Source of the DNA: Candidatus Gastranaerophilales bacterium
GTDB lineage: Bacteria > Cyanobacteriota > Vampirovibrionia > Gastranaerophilales > Gastranaerophilaceae
NCBI GenBank assembly: GCA_947624975.1
Contig: CANQMP010000012.1
Span: 1 to 56,798 of the forward strand
Direction: 5' to 3'
DNA length: 56,798 nt
In this document: one piece after another, positions 45,101-51,968 of the stretch
How the letters are laid out: the number at the start of each line of letters is the position of its first letter
Position numbering within the stretch: the stretch's first letter is position 1
Notes under the pieces: generated by a model
Databases searched by the model: none
Told to the model about the DNA's origin: nothing
The model's input: the letters and a program-made list of their open reading frames with translations, nothing else
Position numbers and translations under genes: made by a program

Positions 45101-45128
45101 TTGTAATTTTAAATATTTGCAATATAAT
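45101..45128 (+). promoter_or_regulatory. Promoter, leaderless start for uppS
   Basis: TTGTAA (45101-45106) and TATAAT (45123-45128) are spaced by 16 bp. The -10 ends 7 bases before the ATG at 45136, with no Shine-Dalgarno. Confidence 0.65.
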
Positions 45129-45135
45129 AAGTGTA

Positions 45136-45864
45136 ATGATTACATTAGAAAAAGAATTAAATATATCCGAAATAGTTAAATCAACTGACTTAAAGCATGT
45201 TGCGATAATTATGGACGGCAACCGCAGATGGGCGAAAGAACATGCTCTGCCTTCAGCAATGGGACATAAAAAAGGCGTGGATGCACTGAAAGAGTCACTT
45301 AGGGCATGTAACGATTTCGGCGTAAAATATTTAACGGTTTACGCTTTTTCGACCGAAAATTGGAACAGAAAAAAAGAAGAAGTCGATTTTCTTATGGAAC
45401 TTCTCGCCCTTACTTTGCAAAATGAACTTGCAGAAATGAACTCACAAGGTGTCGTAATCAATTTTATCGGCGATATTACAAAGTTAAGTCCGAAATTACA
45501 AAAAATTCTCGCCAATTCCGTTGAAACTACAAAAAATAATACGGGTGTAAATCTTCAAATCGCATTTAACTACGGTGCGAGAGATGAACTTGTTCATGCC
45601 GTAAAATCAATAGTATCAAAAGGAATTAGCCCCGATGAGATTACAGAAGATTTGATTTCTCAAAATCTTTACACCAAAAATATTCCCGACCCCGATTTGC
45701 TAATCAGAACGGGCGGTGAAATGCGAATTTCAAATTACCTTTTGTGGCAGATAGCATACAGTGAAATTTATATTACAAAACAGTATTGGCCCGAATTCAA
45801 CAAAGACTCCATGGCACTTGCAATACAAGAGTTTCATAACCGCCAGAGAAGATTTGGCAAGTAG
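45136..45864 (+). CDS. uppS: Undecaprenyl diphosphate synthase
   Basis: UppS makes the C55 lipid carrier for peptidoglycan and O-antigen from FPP and IPP. The 242-residue protein has [15 protein letters not shown] with the catalytic Asp, [32 protein letters not shown] and the end [15 protein letters not shown] with YSEIYIT, all typical. An in-frame extension upstream to 44965 is antisense to fusA and hydrophobic; I reject it because the promoter ends 7 bp before the ATG at 45136. rdgB follows after 6 bp. cdsA, often next to it, is absent. Confidence 0.96.
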   Translation: MITLEKELNISEIVKSTDLKHVAIIMDGNRRWAKEHALPSAMGHKKGVDALKESLRACNDFGVKYLTVYAFSTENWNRKKEEVDFLMELLALTLQNELAEMNSQGVVINFIGDITKLSPKLQKILANSVETTKNNTGVNLQIAFNYGARDELVHAVKSIVSKGISPDEITEDLISQNLYTKNIPDPDLLIRTGGEMRISNYLLWQIAYSEIYITKQYWPEFNKDSMALAIQEFHNRQRRFGK

Positions 45865-45870
45865 GAAAAA

Positions 45871-46479
45871 ATGAAAATAGTTTTCGCAACGGGAAATCCG
45901 CACAAATTACAGGAAATAAATGAAATAGCTCAGGGTTCGGGAATTGAATTTGTTCTTCCTCCCGACGGGTTTGACCCGATAGAAAACGGAACTGCTTTTG
46001 AAGAAAATTCTCTGATAAAAGCCCGTGAGGCGGCACGCATAAGCAATATGATTTCGCTTGCGGACGATTCGGGACTTTGTACGGAAGCTCTAAACGGTGC
46101 TCCGGGTATTCACTCCGCAAGGTATGAAAAAACCGCACAAAAACGCATTGAAAAACTTCTTAATGCTTTAAAAAACGAAAAAAACAGAAAAGCAAAATTC
46201 GTTTGTGCAATGACCCTTGTTGACCCCCAAGGCAAAATTTTGTTTGAAACAGTCGGAGAATGTCACGGTGAAATAGCTCTGAAACAGTCAGGAACGAACG
46301 GATTCGGTTATGACCCGATTTTTATCGTTGACGGGACGGGAAAAACAATGGCAGAACTTTCCGAAAACGAAAAAAATAAAATTTCACACAGAGGAAAAGC
46401 TTTAAGAAAAGTTCTTAATGCTTTAAAAAACTTAACGATTTTTTCTGACGGCGTTGATAATATCCTTAATGAGCTTTAA
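45871..46479 (+). CDS. rdgB: Non-canonical purine NTP pyrophosphatase (RdgB/HAM1)
   Basis: RdgB removes ITP, dITP and XTP from the nucleotide pool. The 202-residue protein begins KIVFATGNPHKLQEINEI, then ENSLIKAREAARIS, the catalytic LADDSGLCTEALNGAPGIHS, GTNGFGYDPIF and the conserved end SENEKNKISHRGKALRK. It follows uppS by 6 bp. Its last 48 bp overlap the end of the convergent HTH gene, so the C-terminal LTIFSDGVDNILNEL tail is encoded opposite that gene. The tail is slightly longer than usual. Confidence 0.95.
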   Translation: MKIVFATGNPHKLQEINEIAQGSGIEFVLPPDGFDPIENGTAFEENSLIKAREAARISNMISLADDSGLCTEALNGAPGIHSARYEKTAQKRIEKLLNALKNEKNRKAKFVCAMTLVDPQGKILFETVGECHGEIALKQSGTNGFGYDPIFIVDGTGKTMAELSENEKNKISHRGKALRKVLNALKNLTIFSDGVDNILNEL

Positions 46480-46755
46480 TTCAGATTTGGTGGACGTTTG
46501 GATAAGATTATAAATTTCAGTTTTTAATTTATCGTCATTCTCGGGGGTAAGATTAAAAAAATCATTGATATCTATATCAAGAACTTCCGCAATTTTGACG
46601 AAAGTCCCGATAGACGGCACTGATTTGCCGTTTTCGATAGTGCACATGTGCCTCGGTGAAATATCAATTTTTTCCGACAGTTCTTCCTGCGAAAATCCTT
46701 TGTTAATGCGTTTTTGCCTGATTTTTTGACCGATAATTTCTTTACTTAAATCCAT
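46432..46755 (-). CDS. XRE-family HTH transcriptional regulator
   Basis: This small Cro/CI-type repressor has a helix-turn-helix at about residues 8-62 (IRQKRINKGFSQEELSEK, then ISPRHMCTIENGKSVPS with recognition helix, and LDIDINDFF). A C-terminal helical tail (about 65-107) probably dimerises. I take the ATG at 46755, with GGGGTG upstream; an ATG at 46767 is the alternative. The gene is divergent from the prepilin gene at 46883, and three TATCAA/TTGATA hexamers lie between them, so it may control that pilin. It overlaps the rdgB end by 48 bp. It is too short to be a phage CI with a protease domain. Confidence 0.85.
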   Translation of the reverse strand: MDLSKEIIGQKIRQKRINKGFSQEELSEKIDISPRHMCTIENGKSVPSIGTFVKIAEVLDIDINDFFNLTPENDDKLKTEIYNLIQTSTKSELKLIKDIINAVRKNR

Positions 46756-46819
46756 AGCACCCCACATCTAAATATATAGATTATTTTAATTTGTTATAAT
46801 GAAATTTGTATCAATAATC

Positions 46820-46848
46820 TTGACAAATTGATATTTATATCGTATAAT
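46820..46848 (+). promoter_or_regulatory. Consensus promoter and possible operator of prepilin gene 46883
   Basis: TTGACA (46820-46825) and TATAAT (46843-46848) are spaced by 17 bp, a perfect sigma-70 consensus, the strongest promoter in the window. Hexamers TATCAA (46809-46814), TTGATA (46828-46833) and TATCAA (46857-46862) surround it and may be sites for the divergent XRE repressor; that part is inferred. Confidence 0.8.
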
Positions 46849-46882
46849 GTACATGTTATCAAATAAGAAAGGTGGTATTTTT

Positions 46883-47554
46883 ATGAAAAAATCAAACGCA
46901 TTTACTTTAGCGGAAGTATTGATTACTCTTGGTATTATCGGTGTTGTTGCGGCAATGACGATGCCTACTTTGATTAATCAGACAAACGGTGCTCAATTCA
47001 GAGCAGGATTTAAAAAGGAATTATCCGTAATTTCACAGGCAGCAGCATTGAATCAGGCTTTAGAGGACTGGGATTTCTCAGGTTTGCAAAAATCTGATGG
47101 TTACAGACTCTCAGATTTACTAAAAGAACGTACGAATGTTATTAATGAAGTTGATACATCCAAGTTACCAACAGACTATAAACCAAGTTGGAATCTGGCA
47201 GATTTTGACCTTAGTCCAAATGACAAACTAGCGGATTCCAGCACCAATGTTAAATATTTTTTATTTAATGACGGTTCTATGTTCGTATTTGATAACGATG
47301 ATGAAGGTTGTACAGATGTTAAAGTCGGTACGGGGACAAATCATCACTGTCACGGATATTTCGATGTAAACGGTTTTAAAGGCCCAAATAAAGTTACTAC
47401 ATGTGATAATACCTCAGCTACAGAAGCTGACTGCTATGTAAAATCACCTTCAGATATATTCCCTGTAATATTCTACGATCAGACGGTTTTACCCGGTTCA
47501 AAAGCAGGACAGGCTGTTTTGGCTGACAGAACAACCAAAACAGCAAGTGAATAA
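46883..47554 (+). CDS. Type IV/II prepilin (223 aa)
   Basis: This prepilin has a short leader, MKKSNA, followed by FTLAEVLITLGIIGVVAAM with Glu at mature position 5 and a hydrophobic helix to about residue 30. The soluble domain contains motifs shared by this pilin family: NDKLADSS and FLFNDGSMFVFDNDD, GYFDVNGFKGPNKV and SDIFPVIFYDQTV. AAAGGTGG lies 8 bp before the ATG; a longer frame from 46847 is not credible. The leader has no homopolymer, so this pilin would be made constitutively, subject to its regulator. It ends with a hairpin and terminator. Confidence 0.9.
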   Translation: MKKSNAFTLAEVLITLGIIGVVAAMTMPTLINQTNGAQFRAGFKKELSVISQAAALNQALEDWDFSGLQKSDGYRLSDLLKERTNVINEVDTSKLPTDYKPSWNLADFDLSPNDKLADSSTNVKYFLFNDGSMFVFDNDDEGCTDVKVGTGTNHHCHGYFDVNGFKGPNKVTTCDNTSATEADCYVKSPSDIFPVIFYDQTVLPGSKAGQAVLADRTTKTASE

Positions 47555-47619
47555 TGTTCTAATAAAAAAATATAAACTGTCTGCCGTGCAAGCGGCAGGT
47601 AAATATCGAATCTTTTTGC

Positions 47620-47656
47620 AGACCGGAAATCTTTTCATGCCGGTCTTTTTTTTTTT
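47620..47656 (+). terminator. Terminator of prepilin gene 46883
   Basis: AGACCGG (47620-47626) and CCGGTCT (47640-47646) enclose a 13-base loop and are followed by an 11-T run. A second small hairpin, CTGCCG/CGGCAG, lies upstream at 47581-47598. Confidence 0.9.
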
Positions 47657-47669
47657 GCTCTTGTACACC

Positions 47670-48440
47670 AAACCCGTACTCTCTCCCTTTCCAATGGAGG
47701 GGTTAGGGTGGGGCGCAATTTTCCCCTCCCTTTCCAAGGGAGGGGTTAGGGGTGGGTTAAATTCACAACATAAAACCTTAAAATCCGACGTCATTGCGAG
47801 CGGATGCCTCAGCTAATAAATTTGTTGGGGTAGAAACCCCAACTTACATTTTAATTCTCAACATGAAAAATCAAAATCCGACGTCATTGCGAGCGAATGC
47901 GAAGCAATCCAGCCTATTATTCCGCACGCAGTGCCGATTTATTTAACCCCTCACCCTAGCCCTCTCCCGCAGGGGGAGAGGGAACTAACACACCCCTGCC
48001 CTCCCTTGAAAAGGAAGGGAGTTTACCCCTCACCCGAATTTCTAAGTTCACTGCGTTCACTAAGAAATTCTTCCCTCTCCCGCAGGGGGAGAGGGGTTAG
48101 GGTGGGCGCAATTTTCCCCTCCCTTTCCAAGGGAGGGGTTAGGGGTGGGTTTAATTCTTAATATAAAACCTTAAAATCCGACGTCATTGCGAGCGAATGC
48201 GAAGCAATCCAGCCTATTATTCCGCACGAAGTGCTGATATAATTGACCCCTCACCCGAATTTCTAAGTTCACTACGTTCACTGAGAAATTCTTCCCTCTC
48301 CCGCACGAAGGTCAATTCGACGGGGAGAGGGGGGAATTTTTATGCAAGGGGCGAGGGAAAATCCTACGTTAAAACCAAATATTGCGTGCAGACTCAGTCT
48401 GCCACTTTTCACTTTTCACCTTTTTTCCACATCCGCTCTT
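47670..48440. repeat. Mosaic intergenic repeat island C
   Basis: No gene is supported in this 770-bp stretch. It holds two near-identical units of about 100 bp in direct orientation (about 47700-47802 and 48095-48196). Each contains CCCCTCCC/GGGAGGGG hairpins, the phrase ATAAAACCTTAAAATCCGAC and CATTGCGAGCG. The 27-bp CATTGCGAGC...CAATCCAGC module occurs at 47885-47913 and 48185-48213. The GTTGGGG/CCCCAAC module at 47818-47853 equals 279-314. Further hairpins are GAATTTCTAAGTT/TAAGAAATTC (about 48036-48070 and 48256-48291). ORFs through it on both strands are translations of these repeats. Confidence 0.85.
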
Positions 48441-48522
48441 AAAAAGTAAACGGGATAAATATATGTTCATATAAGTTCAAATATAAACTGTTTAATCTTT
48501 TTTTGTGTTATTATTTTGGTAT

Positions 48523-49170
48523 ATGAATATAGCAAAATTAAAAAGTTTGATTACGGATTATGTTCTTAAACCCATTGTCACAAAACTGAATTCGCTCACG
48601 AAACGTCAGAAAGCTTATGCGGGTGCGTTCGGGGTTCTGGTTGCAATTTTGCTCTGGGCATTCATTTCCGCAGGAATAATTACGCATAACTTTAACAGAA
48701 GTCAGCTTCAAACCGATCAAAACAGGCAGGAAGCCGCTATTCGAGGAATAATACTTACCGAAACCAAAGACGAAAAAAAATACTGGGAAATCTACGGAGA
48801 AAACGGTAATTATGACAGTAAAAACGGAATTGCAATGCTTGATAATGTTATCGGTAACTTCTTTGACGAAAATAATCAGGTTTCAATGAGCTTTGAATCC
48901 TCAAAAGGTACTTATAACGAAAAAAAAGGACAAATTATTCTTTACGAAGATACTTATATTGTATTGAAGGATTTTACGACTCTGCGTGCAAACAGGCTTA
49001 TCTGGTCGGGGAAAAATATTCCCACGGTTGCGACGGGAAATGTAACTATTACCAGAAACAATGATTTTATTGCAACGGCAGACAAGGTTGAAATAAGTCC
49101 CGATTATGATAAATTTAAAATTACGGGTAATACCGTTTCCAAAGCTTTTAACAATAAGGAGAAAAAGTGA
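48523..49170 (+). CDS. lptC: LptC-like LPS export protein
   Basis: LptC is a bitopic inner-membrane protein that passes LPS from LptBFG to LptA. The 215-residue protein has a membrane helix at about residues 33-55 (AYAGAFGVLVAILLWAFIS), then a periplasmic beta-jellyroll with KYWEIYGENGNYDSKNG, MSFESSKGTYNEKKGQI and LRANRLIWSGKN, which fits LptC/YrbK. I use the ATG at 48523; an upstream frame to 48505 lacks support. A TATTAT lies 8 bp before the ATG without a Shine-Dalgarno. The stop overlaps the GTG of the LptA-like gene by 4 bp. Confidence 0.83.
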   Translation: MNIAKLKSLITDYVLKPIVTKLNSLTKRQKAYAGAFGVLVAILLWAFISAGIITHNFNRSQLQTDQNRQEAAIRGIILTETKDEKKYWEIYGENGNYDSKNGIAMLDNVIGNFFDENNQVSMSFESSKGTYNEKKGQIILYEDTYIVLKDFTTLRANRLIWSGKNIPTVATGNVTITRNNDFIATADKVEISPDYDKFKITGNTVSKAFNNKEKK

Positions 49171-50132
49171 AAAAAATATTTTTGATTACGGCATTATGTA
49201 TTTTAGGGTTAGCGGTTCATTCGTCAGACCTTGTTATTGAATCCAAAACGCAAAGTTTTGCGGAAAACGAAAATAAGATAAAATTCGAGGGTGACGTAAA
49301 AGTTTCCATTGACGATATGAAAGTCGTCGGTGATTCTGCCGATGTAAGTATGGATAAAAACCAAAACCTTGATACCGCAACGTTTTACGACAAACCTTAC
49401 GCTTTTGAGGTTAAAAAGAACAAGAAACGCGAAGTTAAAGCAAATATTTTGAAAATGTCTTTGATAACAAAAATCGTGAAAGCCGAAGGTGATACTCAGT
49501 CCATCGTCTTTGACGGCAAAACGCCGATAGTTGTTATAAATGCGGATGAACAGGAATACGATACCAAAACGGGCATTATGACCGCAGGCGGTGCTGTTAC
49601 GATTTTTTACAAGGAAATTGAAACGTTTTCCGATAAAGCGAAAGTCAGAACGGATAAAAACGGCGATTTGAAAGACATTGAACTTATAGGAAATGCAAGA
49701 ATTAAACAGCAGGGAAACGATTCTTACGCGGATCACTTCTTCTACAATGCTGGAACAAAAATTCTTACGGCAACGGGAAATACCACCTCTAACGCTTTAA
49801 TGGAGGACGGTTCAAAACTCGTTTTGAAATCTTCAAGACAGGAGTATTCGCAGGATAAGAATATTTTCAACGCGTCGGGAAATGTCAGGGTTTGGTATCA
49901 GGATTATTATGCGGCAGGGCCGAAAATCGTCGTTTATCCGAACAGTGCGGGAAAACCGAACGAGGTTTATTTTAACGGACGCTCAAGTATTACGCAAGGC
50001 GTAAGAACGATTTATGCCGATAGAATTAAAATGACCATGAATCCGAAAGATTTCCATGCTGACGGTAATACAAGAACGGTTATAAAAAATATCGGCTCGG
50101 GAAGTGACAATTCAATGGGATTAGGATTATGA
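49167..50132 (+). CDS. lptA: LptA/OstA-like periplasmic LPS transport protein
   Basis: LptA forms the periplasmic bridge for LPS. The 321-residue protein has a signal peptide (1-19, ending AVHS|S) and two successive OstA-type domains: about 22-150 (FEGDVKVSIDDMKVVGDSADV) and 160-300 (AGGAVTIFYKEIETFSDKA, FNASGNVRVWYQDYYAAG). It is about twice as long as the enterobacterial protein, a form common in other phyla. The start is GTG with AAGGAG 5 bp upstream, overlapping the lptC stop. The TPR gene follows with a 4-bp overlap. The LptD-like partner is at 19752. Confidence 0.85.
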   Translation: MKKIFLITALCILGLAVHSSDLVIESKTQSFAENENKIKFEGDVKVSIDDMKVVGDSADVSMDKNQNLDTATFYDKPYAFEVKKNKKREVKANILKMSLITKIVKAEGDTQSIVFDGKTPIVVINADEQEYDTKTGIMTAGGAVTIFYKEIETFSDKAKVRTDKNGDLKDIELIGNARIKQQGNDSYADHFFYNAGTKILTATGNTTSNALMEDGSKLVLKSSRQEYSQDKNIFNASGNVRVWYQDYYAAGPKIVVYPNSAGKPNEVYFNGRSSITQGVRTIYADRIKMTMNPKDFHADGNTRTVIKNIGSGSDNSMGLGL

Positions 50133-50899
50133 TAAATGTTGATGATGCAATAGAATTATATAATAAAGGAGATTACCAAAAGGCTATAGATTCTTTCAGC
50201 GTGGTTTTGGAATCTGCTCCCGACAATGCGGAATTATACAATAATATCGCTCTTTGTTACGCAAATCTCGGGGATTACAAAAAAGCCGAGAAAAATTATC
50301 TCAAAGCTCAGGAGTTGAACCCGAAACTTGCGGAAGTTTATATAAATCTTGCCGATATTTATTACCGTGAAAAAGATATGGGAAGCGGAATTGAGCTTAT
50401 GTCGCAGGGAATTTACGAAATTCCCGACAACCTTGTTTTACGCCATTATCTTGCAAGGTTTTATATGGAAGATGCAAAACTTGATTTGGCTATTGACGAA
50501 TTGGAACATATTCTTGAAAAACAGCCCGATAACTACGATGTTTACTACGATTTGGGAAAAGTGCATTTTGAACTCGGAAATTATGCCTGTGCTATTGAAA
50601 ATTTTGAAAATGTGCTTGAATATAAAAACGAAAACCCTTGGATTTATTACTATCTTGGCGAGGCTTACGAGGCAAACGACGAAATTGACAAGGCAATTTC
50701 AAATTACCTGAAAGCTATCGCACACAATGATGCGTTCGCACCTGCTTACAAGAAGGTCGCAATTTTGTTTTTGGCAAGAGGGGATTTTGAAGATGCTATT
50801 GAATACTTTGAAGATTACACAAATCTCGGAGTCGCAAAAGAAGAAGCTGACAAGGTCAAAGAGTTAATTGTAAGAATAAAGAAAAAACAAAATGGATAA
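50129..50899 (+). CDS. Tetratricopeptide repeat protein (256 aa)
   Basis: Almost the whole protein consists of TPR units of 34 residues, about seven of them (for example YQKAIDSFSVVLESAPDN, YKKAEKNYLKAQELNPKL, LDLAIDELEHILEKQPDN, IDKAISNYLKAIAHNDAF). It has no signal peptide or membrane segment, so it is a cytoplasmic scaffold. Its ATG overlaps the lptA stop (ATGA) and its end overlaps dprA by 8 bp, placing it in the lptC-lptA-TPR-dprA-topA-aroE unit. The partner is unknown. Confidence 0.88.
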   Translation: MINVDDAIELYNKGDYQKAIDSFSVVLESAPDNAELYNNIALCYANLGDYKKAEKNYLKAQELNPKLAEVYINLADIYYREKDMGSGIELMSQGIYEIPDNLVLRHYLARFYMEDAKLDLAIDELEHILEKQPDNYDVYYDLGKVHFELGNYACAIENFENVLEYKNENPWIYYYLGEAYEANDEIDKAISNYLKAIAHNDAFAPAYKKVAILFLARGDFEDAIEYFEDYTNLGVAKEEADKVKELIVRIKKKQNG

Positions 50900-51968
50900 A
50901 TACTGGATAGCTTTATCATCTATTGAAGAAACAGACAGCAGTTTTATTTTAAGACTGTATAATTATTTTGGTGATATAGAAAGTGTTTTCAACGCTGATA
51001 ATTTATCTGGTGTTGAGGGTTTAAGCGTTAAAAAAGCAGAAAATTTTTTAAGACTTCGTGATAAAGTTAATCCTGATAAGGTTTTAGATGAAGTTTTAAA
51101 TCGAGGGATAAAATTTTTCACTTATGACAGTCCTGATTATCCTAAAATGCTTAAAAATATAGACAACCCGCCCGCAATTCTTTATTACAAAGGTAATCCG
51201 CAGTCTATAAATTTTGAAAGGACTTTAGCAGTCGTGGGTTCAAGGCGTGCGACACGTTATGCAAAAGAAGCACTTCAAAAAATTATATCCGAGCTTTGCA
51301 ATACGGATATCTGCATAGTATCGGGTTTGGCATCAGGAATTGATACAACGGCTCATGAATCCGCTTTGGAAAACGGACTTAAAACTATAGGCGTTATCGC
51401 AAGCGGTTTTGATTTTACGTATCCCGCCGCAAACAGAGATTTGTATAAAAGAATAGAAAACGGCGGCGGTCTGATATTTAGCGAATATTACCCGACATTT
51501 GAACCTTTAAAATACAGATTTCCGCAGAGAAACAGGATAGTTTCGGGGCTTTCTTACGGAACTGTCGTTGCTGAAGCCTCATTGAAAAGCGGTGCATTGA
51601 TTACGGCAAATTTAACCCTTGAACAGGGCAGAGAGCTGATGTGCATTCCCGGACTTATTACAAATCCCAATACTCAAGGGATTTATAAATTAATCAAAAA
51701 CGGAGCGTCGATTATAACTTGTTCCGATGATATTTTGGAGGCTTTGGGGTGGGAAATAAAAATTGAGCAGAAAACAATTTTTGATGTTCCCGAATTGAGC
51801 AATGATGAAAAAATTATCTATGAAGCTCTTGAAATAGAGGAAAAAGGTATTGATGAACTTCAAGCTTACACAAAACTTTCTATAGAAAATCTTTTGACTT
51901 ACTTGACAACGATGGAGCTTAAAGGGATAATTAAACAAGTCGACGGAGATAGATACAGGAAAATATAA
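50892..51968 (+). CDS. dprA: DNA processing protein DprA
   Basis: DprA protects incoming single-stranded DNA and loads RecA in natural transformation. The 358-residue protein has an N-terminal helical SAM-like domain (1-70), the Rossmann core with VVGSRRATRYAKEA, VSGLASGIDTTAHE, GVIASGFDFTYPAANR, FPQRNRIVSGLS and CIPGLITNPNTQG, and a C-terminal winged helix (about 295-358). It overlaps both neighbours (8 bp with TPR, 1 bp with topA). Linkage dprA-topA is common in bacteria. Along with prepilins and PilD it fits, but does not prove, a capacity for DNA uptake. Confidence 0.95.
   Translation: MDKYWIALSSIEETDSSFILRLYNYFGDIESVFNADNLSGVEGLSVKKAENFLRLRDKVNPDKVLDEVLNRGIKFFTYDSPDYPKMLKNIDNPPAILYYKGNPQSINFERTLAVVGSRRATRYAKEALQKIISELCNTDICIVSGLASGIDTTAHESALENGLKTIGVIASGFDFTYPAANRDLYKRIENGGGLIFSEYYPTFEPLKYRFPQRNRIVSGLSYGTVVAEASLKSGALITANLTLEQGRELMCIPGLITNPNTQGIYKLIKNGASIITCSDDILEALGWEIKIEQKTIFDVPELSNDEKIIYEALEIEEKGIDELQAYTKLSIENLLTYLTTMELKGIIKQVDGDRYRKI

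Noticed and set aside
44965-45135. Upstream extension of uppS into the fusA region
   Set aside because: The added residues come from the antisense of fusA and intergenic DNA; the promoter -10 lies 7 bp before the ATG at 45136, so the extension would not be transcribed.
45003-45221. Upstream extension of fusA by 73 residues
   Set aside because: EF-G proteins start at the equivalent of MARKTPLEK, an AAGGAAA site precedes that ATG, and the extension reads through the divergent promoter region.
47885-48213. Direct repeats in island C as a possible CRISPR array
   Set aside because: Only two copies, about 300 bp apart, with no regular spacers and no cas genes nearby.
47498-48442. Several open frames of 70-100 codons on both strands in island C, rich in PHPSPLPQGE-type peptides
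   Set aside because: They are translations of the palindromic repeats, occur in both orientations, lack ribosome sites, and have the low-information composition typical of repeat-derived false ORFs. The same applies to 100-294, 42458-42943, 56112-56333 and 56285-56597.
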